DNA of 64,000 nt from G039954875 sp047528275. Its GTDB lineage: Bacteria > Bacteroidota > Bacteroidia > Flavobacteriales > Blattabacteriaceae. The DNA is taken from NCBI GenBank assembly GCA_047528275.1, contig CP180023.1, positions 1,302,001-1,366,000 on the forward strand. Direction: 5' to 3'. Below are positions 28,090 to 39,015 of this stretch, in pieces (positions within the stretch are counted from its first letter, which is position 1; each line of letters begins with the position of its first letter). The position numbers were made by a program, and so were the translations under genes. The notes beneath the pieces were generated by a model that saw nothing but the letters and a program-made list of their open reading frames with translations, was not told the origin of the DNA and did not search any database.

Positions 28090-29371
28090 TTATTCTCGGC
28101 AATCCTCCCTCTTTACTGAATTTCAATCCATAGTTGATTGAATAATTCTCGGCTATATTTCTGGCGATGTATTTTATGTATTGTTTTTCGGCTTCTATAA
28201 ATATCTTGTCAAGTATTGTATCTGAAAGTTAATTTTCTAATTTTTGAGTAAAAGCATTGAGCTTCTTACAGAAGAGGATCAGTTTTTTTTACTGAGAAGG
28301 TTCCGATTAACTAAATGGGGTGGGGTGTTTTCTTTGAATTGGCCTGATAATTTTACCGTGATCAGGCCATTATATTTTGGAGATGGCTTGCAAGAGCGTT
28401 TACAGGTACAAGAGGTACTCATAAAAATAGAAACAACAAAATTTCTTATCATAATCGTTTTTATCTATAAATCTAGTCATTATGTTCAGAACAAATCTTG
28501 ATACCAGCGATTTACTCGTTAAACAAAGATCTTTTATTTAGCTAATTTTTATAAAATTCATAATTTTCATTTAGGACTCTATTTTTTTCTACCTGACTAT
28601 TTAATAAATGGTTATAGATTTCCCCCAAGAGGAAATTTCTTTGATTTTGTTATTTTTAAAAAGCCAATGGATCAGATCCATCCTTCATTTCCAATTTGGA
28701 TGACCGGGTTCTTTTTCAAAGGATTTTTCGGCTTCTTATGCATATTCTCGCCTGAGAAAGGTTTCATAATTCGAATACGGTGTGCTCATCAATAGTTCAT
28801 AATAATCTAGTTTCACATTTGAGTCACATATTCCAAAAGTTTGTCTCTTTCTATCAGATCTATTTTCTTAATTTGTACTTGTTCTACTGTATTCTTATCA
28901 TTTTTTTTCACAGTTACTCAAAAGACAAAAGACCATAACTTTCAACCCGTATTCAAATTCTTCTACTCTGAGGAGTAGAAGAATAATCATCAAGCCCCTG
29001 ATCAGCCCACTTGGAAAAGTCCCTCAGTGCTTCCCAAAAGGTCATGAGGTTTTCCGTCTCTGATATATTAAACAAACAACGTGTCTCGTTTCTGATCTTT
29101 TTCAATATCTCATATTCTTTACCTCATTTTCCTTCGAAAATAACCTTATTAAAGGGATAATCTATAGTGATCTTTAACTCATAACCATCTGCTAGGTAAA
29201 GCGGTATCTCACTTCACTATAGATAAAATAGAATGCTTTCTTCAATTGTAGAGTCTTGTCAAATCTACCATAGATATCTACGGGAATTAACTTAGTAATC
29301 AACTTGCTATCCAACACCTAATAGTGTCCATGAATCTCACTTGTCTCTCCATAGAGTTTTACCGTAACCAT
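28090..29371 (-). pseudogene. Probable TlpA/thioredoxin-like periplasmic protein
   Basis: The minus-strand start reads MVTVKLYGETSEIHGHY, then KLITKLIPVDIYGRFDKTLQ, and LYLADGYELKITIDYPFNKV then IFEGK. This resembles the N-terminal beta domain that precedes the thioredoxin fold in many Bacteroidota TlpA-like proteins (YLEPGDSLxxTxDxxxFxxTVxFxGxG). Further pieces are DYYELLMSTPYSNYETFLRR and EAEKQYIKYIARNIAENYS. No CxxC could be found, so the thioredoxin half is either lost or unreadable. A 12-bp-arm hairpin lies inside. The identification is tentative. Confidence 0.35.
28957..28984. repeat. Perfect inverted repeat, 12-bp arms, 4-bp loop
   Basis: ATTCTTCTACTC, loop TGAG, exact reverse complement. 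It lies within the TlpA-like relic and resembles in form the 19-bp hairpin of the S46 relic. Confidence 0.85.
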
Positions 29372-29490
29372 TTTCTCAGTCGTAACTAAAAAAATGATTT
29401 TTAAAGATAGTGTTTATACTTCACGTTTGTCATGAGAAAGTTATTTTCTTCCCGTTTACCTTATCTTAGCCCTATTTAATTGCGAAAAAA

Positions 29491-31551
29491 ATGAAAAAAA
29501 TGACCGTAATCCCTCCACAACCGAACAAGGAGGATAAAATATTCAACCTCCACAATGATACTCGTATAGATCCCTACTATTGGCTCAACGAACGAGGAAA
29601 TCCAAAAGTCATTCAACACCTTGATCAGGAAAATACTTATACTCAAGCTATACTTGCTCATACTGAGGGTTTTCAAAAAAAGATTTTCGAAGAGATCAAA
29701 ATCCGAATCAAAGAGGAGGATGAGAGTGTTCCTTATAAATACAACGGCTATTGGTACATCACCCGATACAAGAAAGGTAGCGAATACTCGATCTATTCTC
29801 GGAAAAAAGGCTCCTTAGAAGCCCGAGAAGAGCAACTCTTTGATGTCAATGAAATGGCCCAAGATCACAAATATTATCATCTAGAGGGTTTCACTGTCAG
29901 CCCCGATAATCAGTTAGTTGCCTTTGGGGTTGATACGCTAAGTCGTCAGATCTACACACTCTATTTCAAAGACTTAGAAACGGGAGAAATTCTGTCCGAT
30001 CGTATCGAAAACACTACCGGAAATGCTATATGGGCTACTGATAATCAAACCATATTCTATGTGAAAAAAGATATGAAGCTTAGGCCTTTTCAAGTCTTCA
30101 AACACATCTTGGGGACGGATTCCAACCAAGATCAACTGATCTTTCAAGAAAAAGACGAGGCTTTTTACGTTTCGGTATTCAAGACTAAATCCGAACAATA
30201 TCTCGTTATCGGTTCGTACAGCACAGTTTCTGATGAATACCGTATCATCCCAGCTGATAAACCTGAGGCGTCATGGGAAGTATTCCAAGCCCGTGAAGGA
30301 GATCTTGAATATCATATTGATCATTTTGGAAATGATTTCTATATCGTAACCAACAAAGATAGGGCAACCAACTTTAAAGTGATGAAAACTCATGTAGCCC
30401 ACACTGAAAAAACATATTGGACAGATGTGATCCCTCATCGGAAAGATTATTTTATTGAAAACATCGAGATTTTTAAAAATCATCTCGTGGTAGAGCAGCG
30501 GTACAATGGTTTAATTGAACTAGAGATCCGTCATTGGGACGGAAGTGAAAATTACAAACTGAGTTTTGATGAAGAGACATATACAGCATCTATCAGCACA
30601 AATCTAGATTTCAATACTTCCATCTTGCGGTACAATTACAGTTCGTTGACTACTCCAATTTCTGTGATCGATTTCGATATGGAGACCCACCAAAAAGAGA
30701 TCAAAAAAGAGCAGGAAATATTAGATGGGAAATTCGATAAAAAAAACTACACATCTGAACGTGTTTGGGCAATCGCTCGCGATGGTCAAAAGATCCCTAT
30801 CTCATTAGTACGTCATAAAGACACTGAAAAATCTACCAACACACCCCTATTGCTTTATGGTTATGGTTCCTATGGCATTACCGTAGACCCTTATTTTAGT
30901 AGTACACGATTGAGTCTGCTCGATCGGGGATTTATTTATGCCATCGCTCATATTCGAGGTGGACAATATCTCGGAAGACCATGGTACGAGGCGGGCAAAA
31001 TGCTCCAAAAGAAAAATACTTTTTACGACTTCATCGACTGCGCTCAACATCTGATCGTTAAAAAATATACTTCTTCAAAACATCTTTACGCCATGGGTGG
31101 ATCGGCTGGCGGCTTACTCATGGGGGTGGTGATCAATATGGTACCAAAACTTTTCCATGGGGTGATCGCCGCAGTACCTTTCGTCGACGTGATCACTACT
31201 ATGCTCGATGAAAGTATTCCTTTGACTTCTGGAGAATACGACGAATGGGGCAATCCCAATGAAAAAGAGTTTTATGAATATATAAAATCCTACTCACCTT
31301 ATGATAATGTAGCAGCCTATGACTACCCTCATCTTTTGGTCACTACTGGTCTACACGACCCTCAAGTACAGTATTGGGAACCAGTTAAATGGGTTAGCAA
31401 ACTCAGGGAATTGAAAAAAGGAGACAACAATATCCTTATCCATATCAATATGGATACAGGACATGGGGGAGCCTCCGGACGTTTTGAAGCCCTGAAAAAA
31501 GTTGCCTTGGAGTATGTTTTTTTGCTCGACCTGGAAGGGATAATAGAGTGA
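29491..31551 (+). CDS. ptrB: Oligopeptidase B (S9A prolyl-oligopeptidase family)
   Basis: A cytosolic serine peptidase that cuts short peptides, usually after Arg or Lys. The 686-residue product has an N-terminal seven-blade propeller (about residues 70-420) and a C-terminal alpha/beta-hydrolase domain opening with LLLYGYGSYG. The catalytic triad is Ser538 in GGSAGG, Asp623 in GLHDPQVQYWEP and His658 in GHGGASGR. The triad context and AAVPFVDVITTMLDES match PtrB, not prolyl oligopeptidase. It is intact and is the only surviving peptidase among at least five in the window. Start ATG follows a short leader. Confidence 0.95.
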   Translation: MKKMTVIPPQPNKEDKIFNLHNDTRIDPYYWLNERGNPKVIQHLDQENTYTQAILAHTEGFQKKIFEEIKIRIKEEDESVPYKYNGYWYITRYKKGSEYSIYSRKKGSLEAREEQLFDVNEMAQDHKYYHLEGFTVSPDNQLVAFGVDTLSRQIYTLYFKDLETGEILSDRIENTTGNAIWATDNQTIFYVKKDMKLRPFQVFKHILGTDSNQDQLIFQEKDEAFYVSVFKTKSEQYLVIGSYSTVSDEYRIIPADKPEASWEVFQAREGDLEYHIDHFGNDFYIVTNKDRATNFKVMKTHVAHTEKTYWTDVIPHRKDYFIENIEIFKNHLVVEQRYNGLIELEIRHWDGSENYKLSFDEETYTASISTNLDFNTSILRYNYSSLTTPISVIDFDMETHQKEIKKEQEILDGKFDKKNYTSERVWAIARDGQKIPISLVRHKDTEKSTNTPLLLYGYGSYGITVDPYFSSTRLSLLDRGFIYAIAHIRGGQYLGRPWYEAGKMLQKKNTFYDFIDCAQHLIVKKYTSSKHLYAMGGSAGGLLMGVVINMVPKLFHGVIAAVPFVDVITTMLDESIPLTSGEYDEWGNPNEKEFYEYIKSYSPYDNVAAYDYPHLLVTTGLHDPQVQYWEPVKWVSKLRELKKGDNNILIHINMDTGHGGASGRFEALKKVALEYVFLLDLEGIIE

Positions 31552-31854
31552 CATTTCCAAATTGATAGATCACAAGTGGTTTTCTAAAAGTTCGATTGAC
31601 TCAATTTCCAATGCCATAGTATTCTAAACTAGGAGTTCTGTAATGCCTTCTTCGATATCTTTATTTTTTCTTCATTATTTTTTTAGAAAAATTTACATTT
31701 TTCTTTTCTTTATAGAAATAAACATTAATTAACTACGTGATATGATTTTTATCAAATATTCAACCCTTCTAAAAAATACTTCATCAACTTTGGGTGTATG
31801 AGTATCCTCCGAGCAACGAAACAACCACAATCAAATTTAAATCAGTGATTTAGC

Positions 31855-32893
31855 ATTGAAAGTCTTAGGAATTTTGAGTAATGAGATCGAGGATTTTTAT
31901 TCTATATTAAGAGATTCTCTACTACTTTTACAAGAAGTTGCTACGGATCATGGGCAGATCTCTTCAAACGTTTATCCAAAAAAGGAGAGTCTGTCAGATG
32001 TGAGTTTTAGCAGGTTTATTGGAAGGAGAGATGCTAATTTTGATGGATCATTGTCAGCATCTTGTTGGTACAGAGGTAAAAAGACAAGATCTTAGAATAA
32101 CGACTTCGTAAACAATGTCAAACCATCTATAGATTTTCAAATTATTAGGAATTCAATAGCAATCATATTATTTACATACCGATGAGTATTAATTATTATT
32201 ATAAATAAATTAATAACATCCATATTACTTATTATGAAATATTCAGATGTAATATATTGATATTTGTATAAAACTACTTCAAATAAGAAACCTAACAAGA
32301 AGAAGCTCTAAAAATCAAAATAGCAATCAAACAACATTTTTTATTCGAGGAGGAATTTGATAGCGCCTTTTCACGAGATCACAACGAATACAAGTATCCA
32401 ATTTTGAATTCTCTAGAAATTTTCTAGCTTCTTTTTCTCCAGGAGATTGGGTCATACGTTACAATTTTTCTCAATGGCTCTACTATTAGTATTAAAAATC
32501 TCTTCTGATCACGGTACTGAAAAACTTATCCAAATCATCGGAGATTTTTTTTCTAAAAATCAGCAACTAGGTCTTCCTTCACTTTGTCCAGTGATCACCA
32601 AGCAAGATCCAATTTACAACGCTTTGTTGATAAATCATTATTCTTGATTCAAGAACAAATCGGGATATTTTCATAATGGAAGGATTTGGTCTGTGATCAA
32701 TAGATTTCTAGTCATAGACTTAACGGATGCAGATCGTCCTGAGTTGACTAGAGAATTATTTCATTCACTATATCAAAACTTGGAAGAAGTTTCAAAAAGT
32801 CCTCATTTTGTAGAATATTTTAATTATAATAATGGTAAATTAAAATTATTCACTAATTTGTTTTTCAGCGCATCAGATTATTTTATCTTCTAA
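31855..32893 (+). pseudogene. Glycosidase of the amylo-1,6-glucosidase/neutral-invertase type
   Basis: Early part: SLLLLQEVATDHGQISSNVY, then SDVSFSRFIGRRDANF (relatives: DGxIPSNV...VSYGxxGRVDAxxW). Later: LGLPSLCPVI, KSGYFHNGRIWSVINRFLVI, DLTDADRPELTRELFHSLYQ and VEYFNYNNGK. This is the (alpha/alpha)6-barrel pattern YHNGGIWPVING-F..AL found in GH100-like invertases and related debranching enzymes. Which sugar bond it cut cannot be told. Three open pieces of 60-80 codons remain between stops. It is followed by kinase and transporter relics on the same strand, suggesting a lost sugar-use operon. Confidence 0.6.
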
Positions 32894-32989
32894 AAATTCA
32901 TTTTATATCCGATCAGATCGAAAGTTTTTTTTCAGATATGGCAGGATAAAACAAAGACAACAGAACAATTTTTCCTAAAAATAACTCGA

Positions 32990-33600
32990 GATATTTTTCA
33001 ATAGTTGGTATTGCCTACCGAAGTGGTTTTGGTTGTCTCTATAACCGGTGAATTCAGATTAAGCAAGACAAGCCTTAGCTTGGATTTGAAGTAAATATTT
33101 GAGGAATATAACTATAAAAACTTGATATTAGATCAAGATGATTATTTTTATTTACGTCCTCATAAGAATCATTAAAAATGTCTCAAACAATTCTCATGGA
33201 TTGTTACTGGAATGGTTTGCTTGGATTAACTCGATCGGTACATCCGATAGGATCAAAGTTCAGGAAGTACTGCCCATTGAGTTACCACTGATGGATTGGA
33301 CCACAAACACCGAAGGTGTACAAAAGATCAATATAACAAGGATCAATGTTGTCTTGGTTGATGATAGTTAGACTTCTCTCCTACAGGAAGCTGATCATAG
33401 GATATTTTTCAACAGCGACTACAAACATACGCATCAAAACCGAATCCATAGAAATCGGGAGATGGTCACCGATTTTATCGAAAGAGTCCTCAAGCATGAA
33501 AGTGAGAGCATACGAACTTATCAAAAATAGCGGATTTCATCATCGACGAACAATTACAATTGGTCTATTCAACTCCTCTAAAAGATCGTTGAATGCTTAA
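32990..33600 (+). pseudogene. Uridine-kinase-like P-loop kinase
   Basis: Reads VVSITGEFRLSKTSLSLDL, where relatives have GISGESGSGKSTxAxAL, so the P-loop is ruined. It then continues NLILDQDDYFYLRPHKNH (family: LxxDDYFxLPPxxNH), QFSWIV, LPIELPLMDW and VVLVDDS. The end reads ADHRIFFNSDYKHTHQNRIH, then RNREMVTDFIERVLKHES. The DDYF and R-x3-RD/NRE motifs fit the Udk/phosphoribulokinase family in the form found in Bacteroidota. At least five lesions. Between a glycosidase and a sugar transporter relic. Confidence 0.65.
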
Positions 33601-33639
33601 TCGTATATTTTATTGATTCCATCTGGAATATTAAACATA

Positions 33640-34790
33640 GATTCACTTCTGGTAGATCATGTATATGAATTTTGAATTCTTCGAGCTGCAATATAGCTGT
33701 TGGGTTCCAACAGGGTATAATATGATCCCGATTTACTCTATTATTTTGACTCTGATGAGAGTACATCATCTATCTGTGCTTGGATGGACCGATCACTAGT
33801 CTGATTGTCCAACCGATCGTTGGGATGATGTGTGACAAGAGCATCAGCCATTGGGGTAAACGGACGTTTTATTTTCTCATGGGAGGTATCCTTTGTAGCC
33901 TTTCCTTGTTATAGTCATACCTTATTAATAACAGTCTTTGGATAGTGGCGAGCATCCTTTGGATATTGGATGCAGCTAACAATATCACTCAAGAATCTTA
34001 CCGAGCTTTTGTGAGTGACCGTCTTGATGAATATCAGTATTCTCTGGTTTTTTTTGACAGAAAGTGTTTTCACTGGTTTGGGTCAGAATTTATCTTATTT
34101 GACGACTGCACTGTTGATCTTTTTCAGTGTAAGTAAAACGGCTGAAAATATGTATCACATCCCATTGATGACAATCATTGATTTTGTCATCAACTCGATT
34201 TTTTCTATCAGTTCTATTCTCTGGACGAACAGGACGACCCAAGAGCTTCCTTTGATGGAGGCACCAAAGGAAGAGATTAAAAAATCTCGACAAGATTTTG
34301 TTGATTCTTTTCAGAAGTTTGTCAGCGCGTTTCGGGAGATACCTATGACGATGAAACAGATGATCCCAATGATATTCTTCAAATAATATACGATATTCAT
34401 ATATTAAATTTATATAACCAAATCATTTTCGTGATCGATCTTTGACGGTACAAATGGGTTTGATAGTGGCTTTAGAGAGGTTGATTTCTTTATTGGACAA
34501 GTGGGTTCCTTTACAGTTTTATCGCTTTTATATCTGCTTTTTCCTTGACTTGATTGGTAAAAAATATGGCCAAAAAGGGTGCACGGCTTTTTTTATTCTT
34601 GGCTGAATTGAGTTTATTCGTCTCACCTTCGATCAGAGATACAACCTTAGCTTTCATCCCTATTTTGGGGCTTGGGTTATGTTAGTCCAGTATGATGCGT
34701 ATGCTTTATTTCATTTTAACTAGAAGTATTCGTCTGGCTCATATAGAGGTATATGTAGGGATTTTCAATGCATTCTTTTTTTAGTAAAGA
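33640..34790 (+). pseudogene. MFS sugar transporter (SLC45/sucrose-maltose-like)
   Basis: First helix reads MNFEFFELQYS (relatives: MNFGFFGLQYS). Then come MIPIYSIIL, GPITSLIVQPIVGMMCDKSI-like and KRTFYFLMGGILCSLSLL. Next are WILDAANNITQESYRAFVSD, LTESVFTGLGQNLSYLTTAL and ISSILWTNRTTQELPL. The order GLxVQPxxGxxSDxxxxxWGRRxPYFLxG, DAANNxTxxPYRAxVxD, FxGLGxxLSYLxP identifies the sucrose/maltose-type MFS group. About ten predicted helices are still visible. Numerous stops and shifts, with a frameshift between helices 4 and 5. It ends just before recG. Confidence 0.75.
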
Positions 34791-34871
34791 TTTATCGAAG
34801 ATCCATTGATTTCTTTCAATCATAGGGATTTCCTAATTTCGTTCTTGTTTACAAAAACATCTTCCTCACTA

Positions 34872-36962
34872 TTGAATACGCCGATAGAATACCTCAAGGG
34901 TATAGGCCCACAGCGGGCTGAATGGTTACGTGAAGAGCTTAATGTATCTACGTATGAAGATTTATTGTCCTTGTACCCAAATCGTTATATAGACCGTTCG
35001 CGTTTTTACAAGATCGCTAATATAAACCCTAACCAAGCTGAAATACAGTTGGTAGGCCGGATCACTTCGGTAGAGATATTCGGTCAGAAGAAAACCAAAC
35101 ATTTGGTAGCACGTCTGGAAGATGAAACTGGAAGTATAGATCTAATATGGTTCAAAAAACTTGATTTGGTTAGGACTTTTCTTAAGAAAGATATTTCTTT
35201 GGTGGTTTTTGGACGTGCCAATATCTTTCAAGGACGTATCCAAATAGCTCATCCTGAGGTAAATAAACTAGAAGACCATCGTATCAAGTCGCCAACCCCT
35301 CTACATCCGGTGTATTCTACTACGGAAAAGCTTCAAAAAAGAGGAGTCAACAATCGTCTTATGGTGAAACTCTTTCAGGAGCTCATCGAACAGTTGAAGA
35401 ATCAGATCGAAGAGATCTTTCCACAAGAGATTCTCGAGGAATATCAACTCATGGATAAAAAAGAGGCCCTTGTACAAATTCATTTTCCATCCGATTTAGA
35501 GGTACTTTCCAAGGCACAATATCGTTTGAAATTTGAAGAGCTATTCTTCCTACAGTTGACTCTATTGATGCGAAAAAAGGATCATCAAAAAGTATGGGCT
35601 GGATATGCTTTCACTAGAGTGGGAGAACACTTCCATCGATTCTATCGGGAATTTTTACCTTTTGTTCTCACTGATGCTCAGAAGCGTGTCCTCAAAAAGA
35701 TCCGTCATGATTTAGGCCAGCCCATTCAGATGAACCGCCTCGTTCAGGGTGATGTAGGTAGTGGTAAAACCATCGTGGCTCTGATGTCTATGCTTGTTGC
35801 TTTAGATAATGGATTTCAGTCCTGTTTGATGGCTCCAACGGAAGTTTTAGCCACACAACATCATTATGCTGTGAGGGAATTACTCGGTCCGATGGGTATC
35901 CAATCAGCGCTTTTGACAGGCTCTACACCCCAACTCGCTCGCAAACAACTTCGTCATGGAATAGAATCCGGAATGATCTCTATACTTGTCGGTACACATG
36001 CCTTGATCGAAGAACCAGTTCATTTTCAAAATCTCGGTCTAGCCGTGATCGATGAGCAACATCGATTTGGTGTAGCCCAGCGCGCCAAGCTTTGGAAAAA
36101 AAATGAAAAACCACCCCACGTATTAATCATGACAGCCACCCCTATCCCTAGAACATTAGCCATGGCACTTTATGATGATCTAGACGTCTCAGTAATAGAT
36201 GAATTGCCTGCTGGACGCAAACCTGTGAAAACGTTACATCGTTATGAGAATGCACGTTTGGAAATCTTTAGATTCCTTAAAAAACAAATCGCTCAAGGAC
36301 GACAAGCTTACATCGTCTATCCTCTGATCGAAGAATCCAAAAAGATCAATTACAAAGATCTGATGGACGGTTATGAAAGCATCAGTAGAGCATTTCCGTT
36401 ACCCGAATATCGTGTCGGCATTTTACATGGCCGGATGAAATCCTCGGATAAAGAAGCCGAGATGAGACGGTTTACACGGGGCGAAATCCAGATCATGGTA
36501 GCCACTACAGTGATAGAAGTCGGGGTAGATGTCCCTAATGCCTCTGTGATGCTCATCGAAAGTGCCGAACGATTTGGTCTTTCGCAACTACACCAGTTGC
36601 GTGGTCGTGTTGGACGTAGTGCTGCACAGAGTTATTGCATCCTCATGACTAGTGAAAAACTTAGCGATGAAGCCCATACACGCATACAGGTCATATGCCG
36701 CACTCATGATGGATTTGAGATTGCTGAAGAAGATCTCAAATTACGTGGACCTGGAGATCTGATGGGTACGCGCCAAAGTGGTATCTTAGATCTACGTATT
36801 GCAGACCTCTCCAAGGATGTACAGATCATGGAACAAGCACGTCAAGCTGCTGTCAAATTGATCGAAAAAGATCCTGAACTCTCTACACCTGATAATCAAA
36901 CCATACGGAATATTTTCACCAAATACCATCGAAAAAAGATAGCCTGGAATAAGATTAGTTAA
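34872..36962 (+). CDS. recG: ATP-dependent DNA helicase RecG
   Basis: Remodels stalled replication forks and branched DNA. The product of about 696 residues has an N-terminal wedge domain starting NTPIEYLKGIGPQRA and Walker A GDVGSGKT (near residue 293). Motif II is DEQHRFGVAQR (near 394) instead of DExH/D, normal for RecG. Motif III is TATPIPRT and motif VI is QLRGRVGRS. The C-terminal DLKLRGPGDLMGTRQSG lock follows. There is no ATG near the N-terminus. The TTG at 34872 gives the usual RecG start, while the frame could open at TTG 34806 and add 22 residues. Intact. Confidence 0.94.
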   Translation: MNTPIEYLKGIGPQRAEWLREELNVSTYEDLLSLYPNRYIDRSRFYKIANINPNQAEIQLVGRITSVEIFGQKKTKHLVARLEDETGSIDLIWFKKLDLVRTFLKKDISLVVFGRANIFQGRIQIAHPEVNKLEDHRIKSPTPLHPVYSTTEKLQKRGVNNRLMVKLFQELIEQLKNQIEEIFPQEILEEYQLMDKKEALVQIHFPSDLEVLSKAQYRLKFEELFFLQLTLLMRKKDHQKVWAGYAFTRVGEHFHRFYREFLPFVLTDAQKRVLKKIRHDLGQPIQMNRLVQGDVGSGKTIVALMSMLVALDNGFQSCLMAPTEVLATQHHYAVRELLGPMGIQSALLTGSTPQLARKQLRHGIESGMISILVGTHALIEEPVHFQNLGLAVIDEQHRFGVAQRAKLWKKNEKPPHVLIMTATPIPRTLAMALYDDLDVSVIDELPAGRKPVKTLHRYENARLEIFRFLKKQIAQGRQAYIVYPLIEESKKINYKDLMDGYESISRAFPLPEYRVGILHGRMKSSDKEAEMRRFTRGEIQIMVATTVIEVGVDVPNASVMLIESAERFGLSQLHQLRGRVGRSAAQSYCILMTSEKLSDEAHTRIQVICRTHDGFEIAEEDLKLRGPGDLMGTRQSGILDLRIADLSKDVQIMEQARQAAVKLIEKDPELSTPDNQTIRNIFTKYHRKKIAWNKIS

Positions 36963-37060
36963 TCTCGATCTAAACTGATTTAGCCCAGTTAGAGTAAGTA
37001 TTCAAAAAAATGATTAAAACCTACTATATTGGAGATGACGGACTACTAAAATTGATCCAT

Positions 37061-37090
37061 TGAAAAAGCTTCCTTATCAGGAGCTTTTAT
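37061..37090 (+). terminator. Imperfect hairpin after recG
   Basis: AAAAGCTTCCT, loop TATC, AGGAGCTTTT: 10-bp stem with one bulged T, about 100 bp after the recG stop. The T-run is part of the stem, so it is a weak terminator candidate. Confidence 0.35.
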
Positions 37091-38219
37091 AAAAAAAAAT
37101 TGCTAGCAATTTATTGCTTACTTTAGATTTAAATCTGTAAGATTTATCCGAATGAAACTTGTAATCTCTATCATTTTTGGATATTCATATTTAAACAAAG
37201 GAGATATTTTTGTATAAAAAAAGATCTTCTCAATAGAGAAATCCTTCTTTTCTCCATTATTCTATAACTGCATCTCTTTTCTTTTTAATTCCTCCTTCAG
37301 GTGGCTACGAAATGTTCATTATTATTTTAAATAAACAATCCCAATTAAGGATCTCCCCCATCCCAATGTTAGATAATTTTAGATATATTTTTTCATCGTT
37401 TTTCGTAAGGTAATATCCAAACTAATGGATAAAGGCATAGAGAAGGATATTAGTCAAGTGTATTTTGAAAGGTATCTTCAGTCTTATTTCTAAAATCCAT
37501 CACATTAGATGGCATGCCTAAAATAAATGATTTTAAATAATTTTCATCTTTTCGCCACAATCAATCCACTAAAGATTTCCCATAGGTTGAAGAATAATTA
37601 ATTTTCTTTCTATAATTTTTAGGTATAAGATCACTAAAAACTTTGAAGATCTTCTATCGTTGTATTTTCGAAGTTTATCTATGAATTCCCCCTTCAATAG
37701 GGATAAGATCATCATGTTCCTCCTATACGATAATCAGTACGAGTTGCTCTCTCTTGATCGATATGAATCGCAACATTAGGAGAGTCTAACTTTAGCTCTT
37801 CTTCATTATTACAAGAGGATAATGAAATCGATCCAAAATGAGTAATAATAGATTTGAAATCCGAATCTTCCTTATTCTATAAGGAAGAGAAATGTTAAAG
37901 AAATAAACACTTCTCATTCTAAAAGGACTTCAATGGTTAGAAAATATAATTCATAAAATTAATAAAATTTATTTATAAGTATTATATTTTATATCATACT
38001 ATTTCATATAAGTATGAAAAATAATATTTCTATACATATTAAAAATAAAATTTAATCTAATTAGTCTGACTATTAAATAAGGACTTATTCAAATACTGAA
38101 TCAAAATGAACGAAATGATTTTAGATAAGATACTACAAATAAAGCAACTAAAGCTTTTAGTAAAAAAACCTCGTATCATTAGGTTTGATCGATACCTTAA
38201 AAGAACCCTCTTCATAGCC
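37091..38219. other. Decayed region, possible lipoprotein relic on the minus strand
   Basis: On the minus strand from about 37860, a frame reads HFGSISLSSCNNEEELKLD with a lipobox-like cysteine, then VAIHIDQERATRTDYRI. Further frames give SDLIPKNYRKKINYSSTYGK and KSFILGMPSNVMDFRNKTED. It may be one lipoprotein of about 180 codons with many breaks; I do not recognise the family. 37920-38060 is almost pure AT with no gene. Confidence 0.3.
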
Positions 38220-38435
38220 TTATATGCCTCCATTCGAAGTAAATGACGTTGTGAAATTCACTAACGTAGATCCCGACTTTAGGATGTAGGGTATTGGTAG
38301 TTTTAATTTTGTCGCGATAAATGTATTATCCGCGGTGAGGGCTTTTTCACTGTTGCTCTCTTTACAAATTTATCTCTTGTTCTCAGTACTTATCTTCAAA
38401 GTATTACCCTTGATTTGGGGTTTGATCATGGATTT
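38220..38435 (+). pseudogene. Fragment related to the 5' part of the holin relic (opposite orientation)
   Basis: A plus-strand frame reads PPFEVNDVVKFTNVDPDF, stop, then FVAINVLSAVRAFSLLLSL. The latter 19 residues are identical to a minus-strand segment upstream of the holin relic at 39.4 kb. After that the two copies diverge, and this one ends in a hydrophobic stretch. The piece could be a paralogue or the outer end of a mobile unit. Confidence 0.5.
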
Positions 38436-38655
38436 ACCTAATTAGAGTTAATAGTACTTGGTACGGGGTTTTGTTTCCCATTTTGGGGCAATCGATAATC
38501 ACTTCAACAAAGCTTAAGACCGTCTCGGTAATCACTTCTCTTGTTTGCAAATGGCTTTTGGCAATCGTCTTATGCAGTGTTTCGGTAATGATACTCTTCT
38601 CGGTGATTTTAAACGAGAACAGCAAGAATGATAGGGATATACTGTGGTTTTTCAT
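38434..38655 (-). pseudogene. Spanin-like small membrane-anchored protein (tentative)
   Basis: A 73-codon open frame, MKNHSISLSFLLFSFKITEK then SIITETLHKTIAKSHLQTRE. A hydrophobic N-terminus is followed by a polar, Thr/Glu-rich helix. It sits right after the amidase relic, the place of Rz-like spanins in Bacteroidota phage lysis cassettes. Position and shape are the only support, as there is no diagnostic motif. Confidence 0.3.
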
Positions 38656-39000
38656 AAGTATTGGTATTCTACACAGGCATCGAAACAGGGATAGGCCTTT
38701 TTGAATCCTTGGAAATCTCTATGAACTAAAATTTTAGCTGAGGGATAATATCCATTGAGTATTTTCAAAAGCTTGAAAAAGGTTGATTTTTGGGTTGGTG
38801 TACAGGTGTATTTTGGATTAATCACCCATCGAGTTCTTCGATATATACAATTGCTTAGGCTGTGTTCGCTGTAGTCTCTGATATGGGTGTCTACTTATCT
38901 TTCAAGATACCACTCCTGTATCGTACCTCGAGGATAATCACTAATGATTACAGACACCTTACCAGCCTAAGGTCTTATACCAGCAGTCTATTTCTTAGAT
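38650..39000 (-). pseudogene. Phage-type N-acetylmuramoyl-L-alanine amidase (endolysin)
   Basis: Reads VDTHIRDYSEHSLSNCIY, where relatives have GAHVRGYNxxSIGICYEGG. Then NPKYTCTPTQKSTFFKLLKI, and YYPSAKILVHRDFQGFKKAY followed by PCFDA. This is the amidase_2 end motif (ILGHRDLxxxKxCPCFDA), with a zinc His and the closing Cys-Pro region preserved. The enzyme cuts the sugar-peptide link in peptidoglycan during phage lysis. Stops and shifts break it. It is directly downstream of the holin relic. Confidence 0.8.
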
Positions 39001-39015
39001 TTTAAGGTCTTTACC

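Noticed and set aside
29476..31560. Long antisense frames inside ptrB
   Set aside because: They are shadows of the sense frame; none has a family match.
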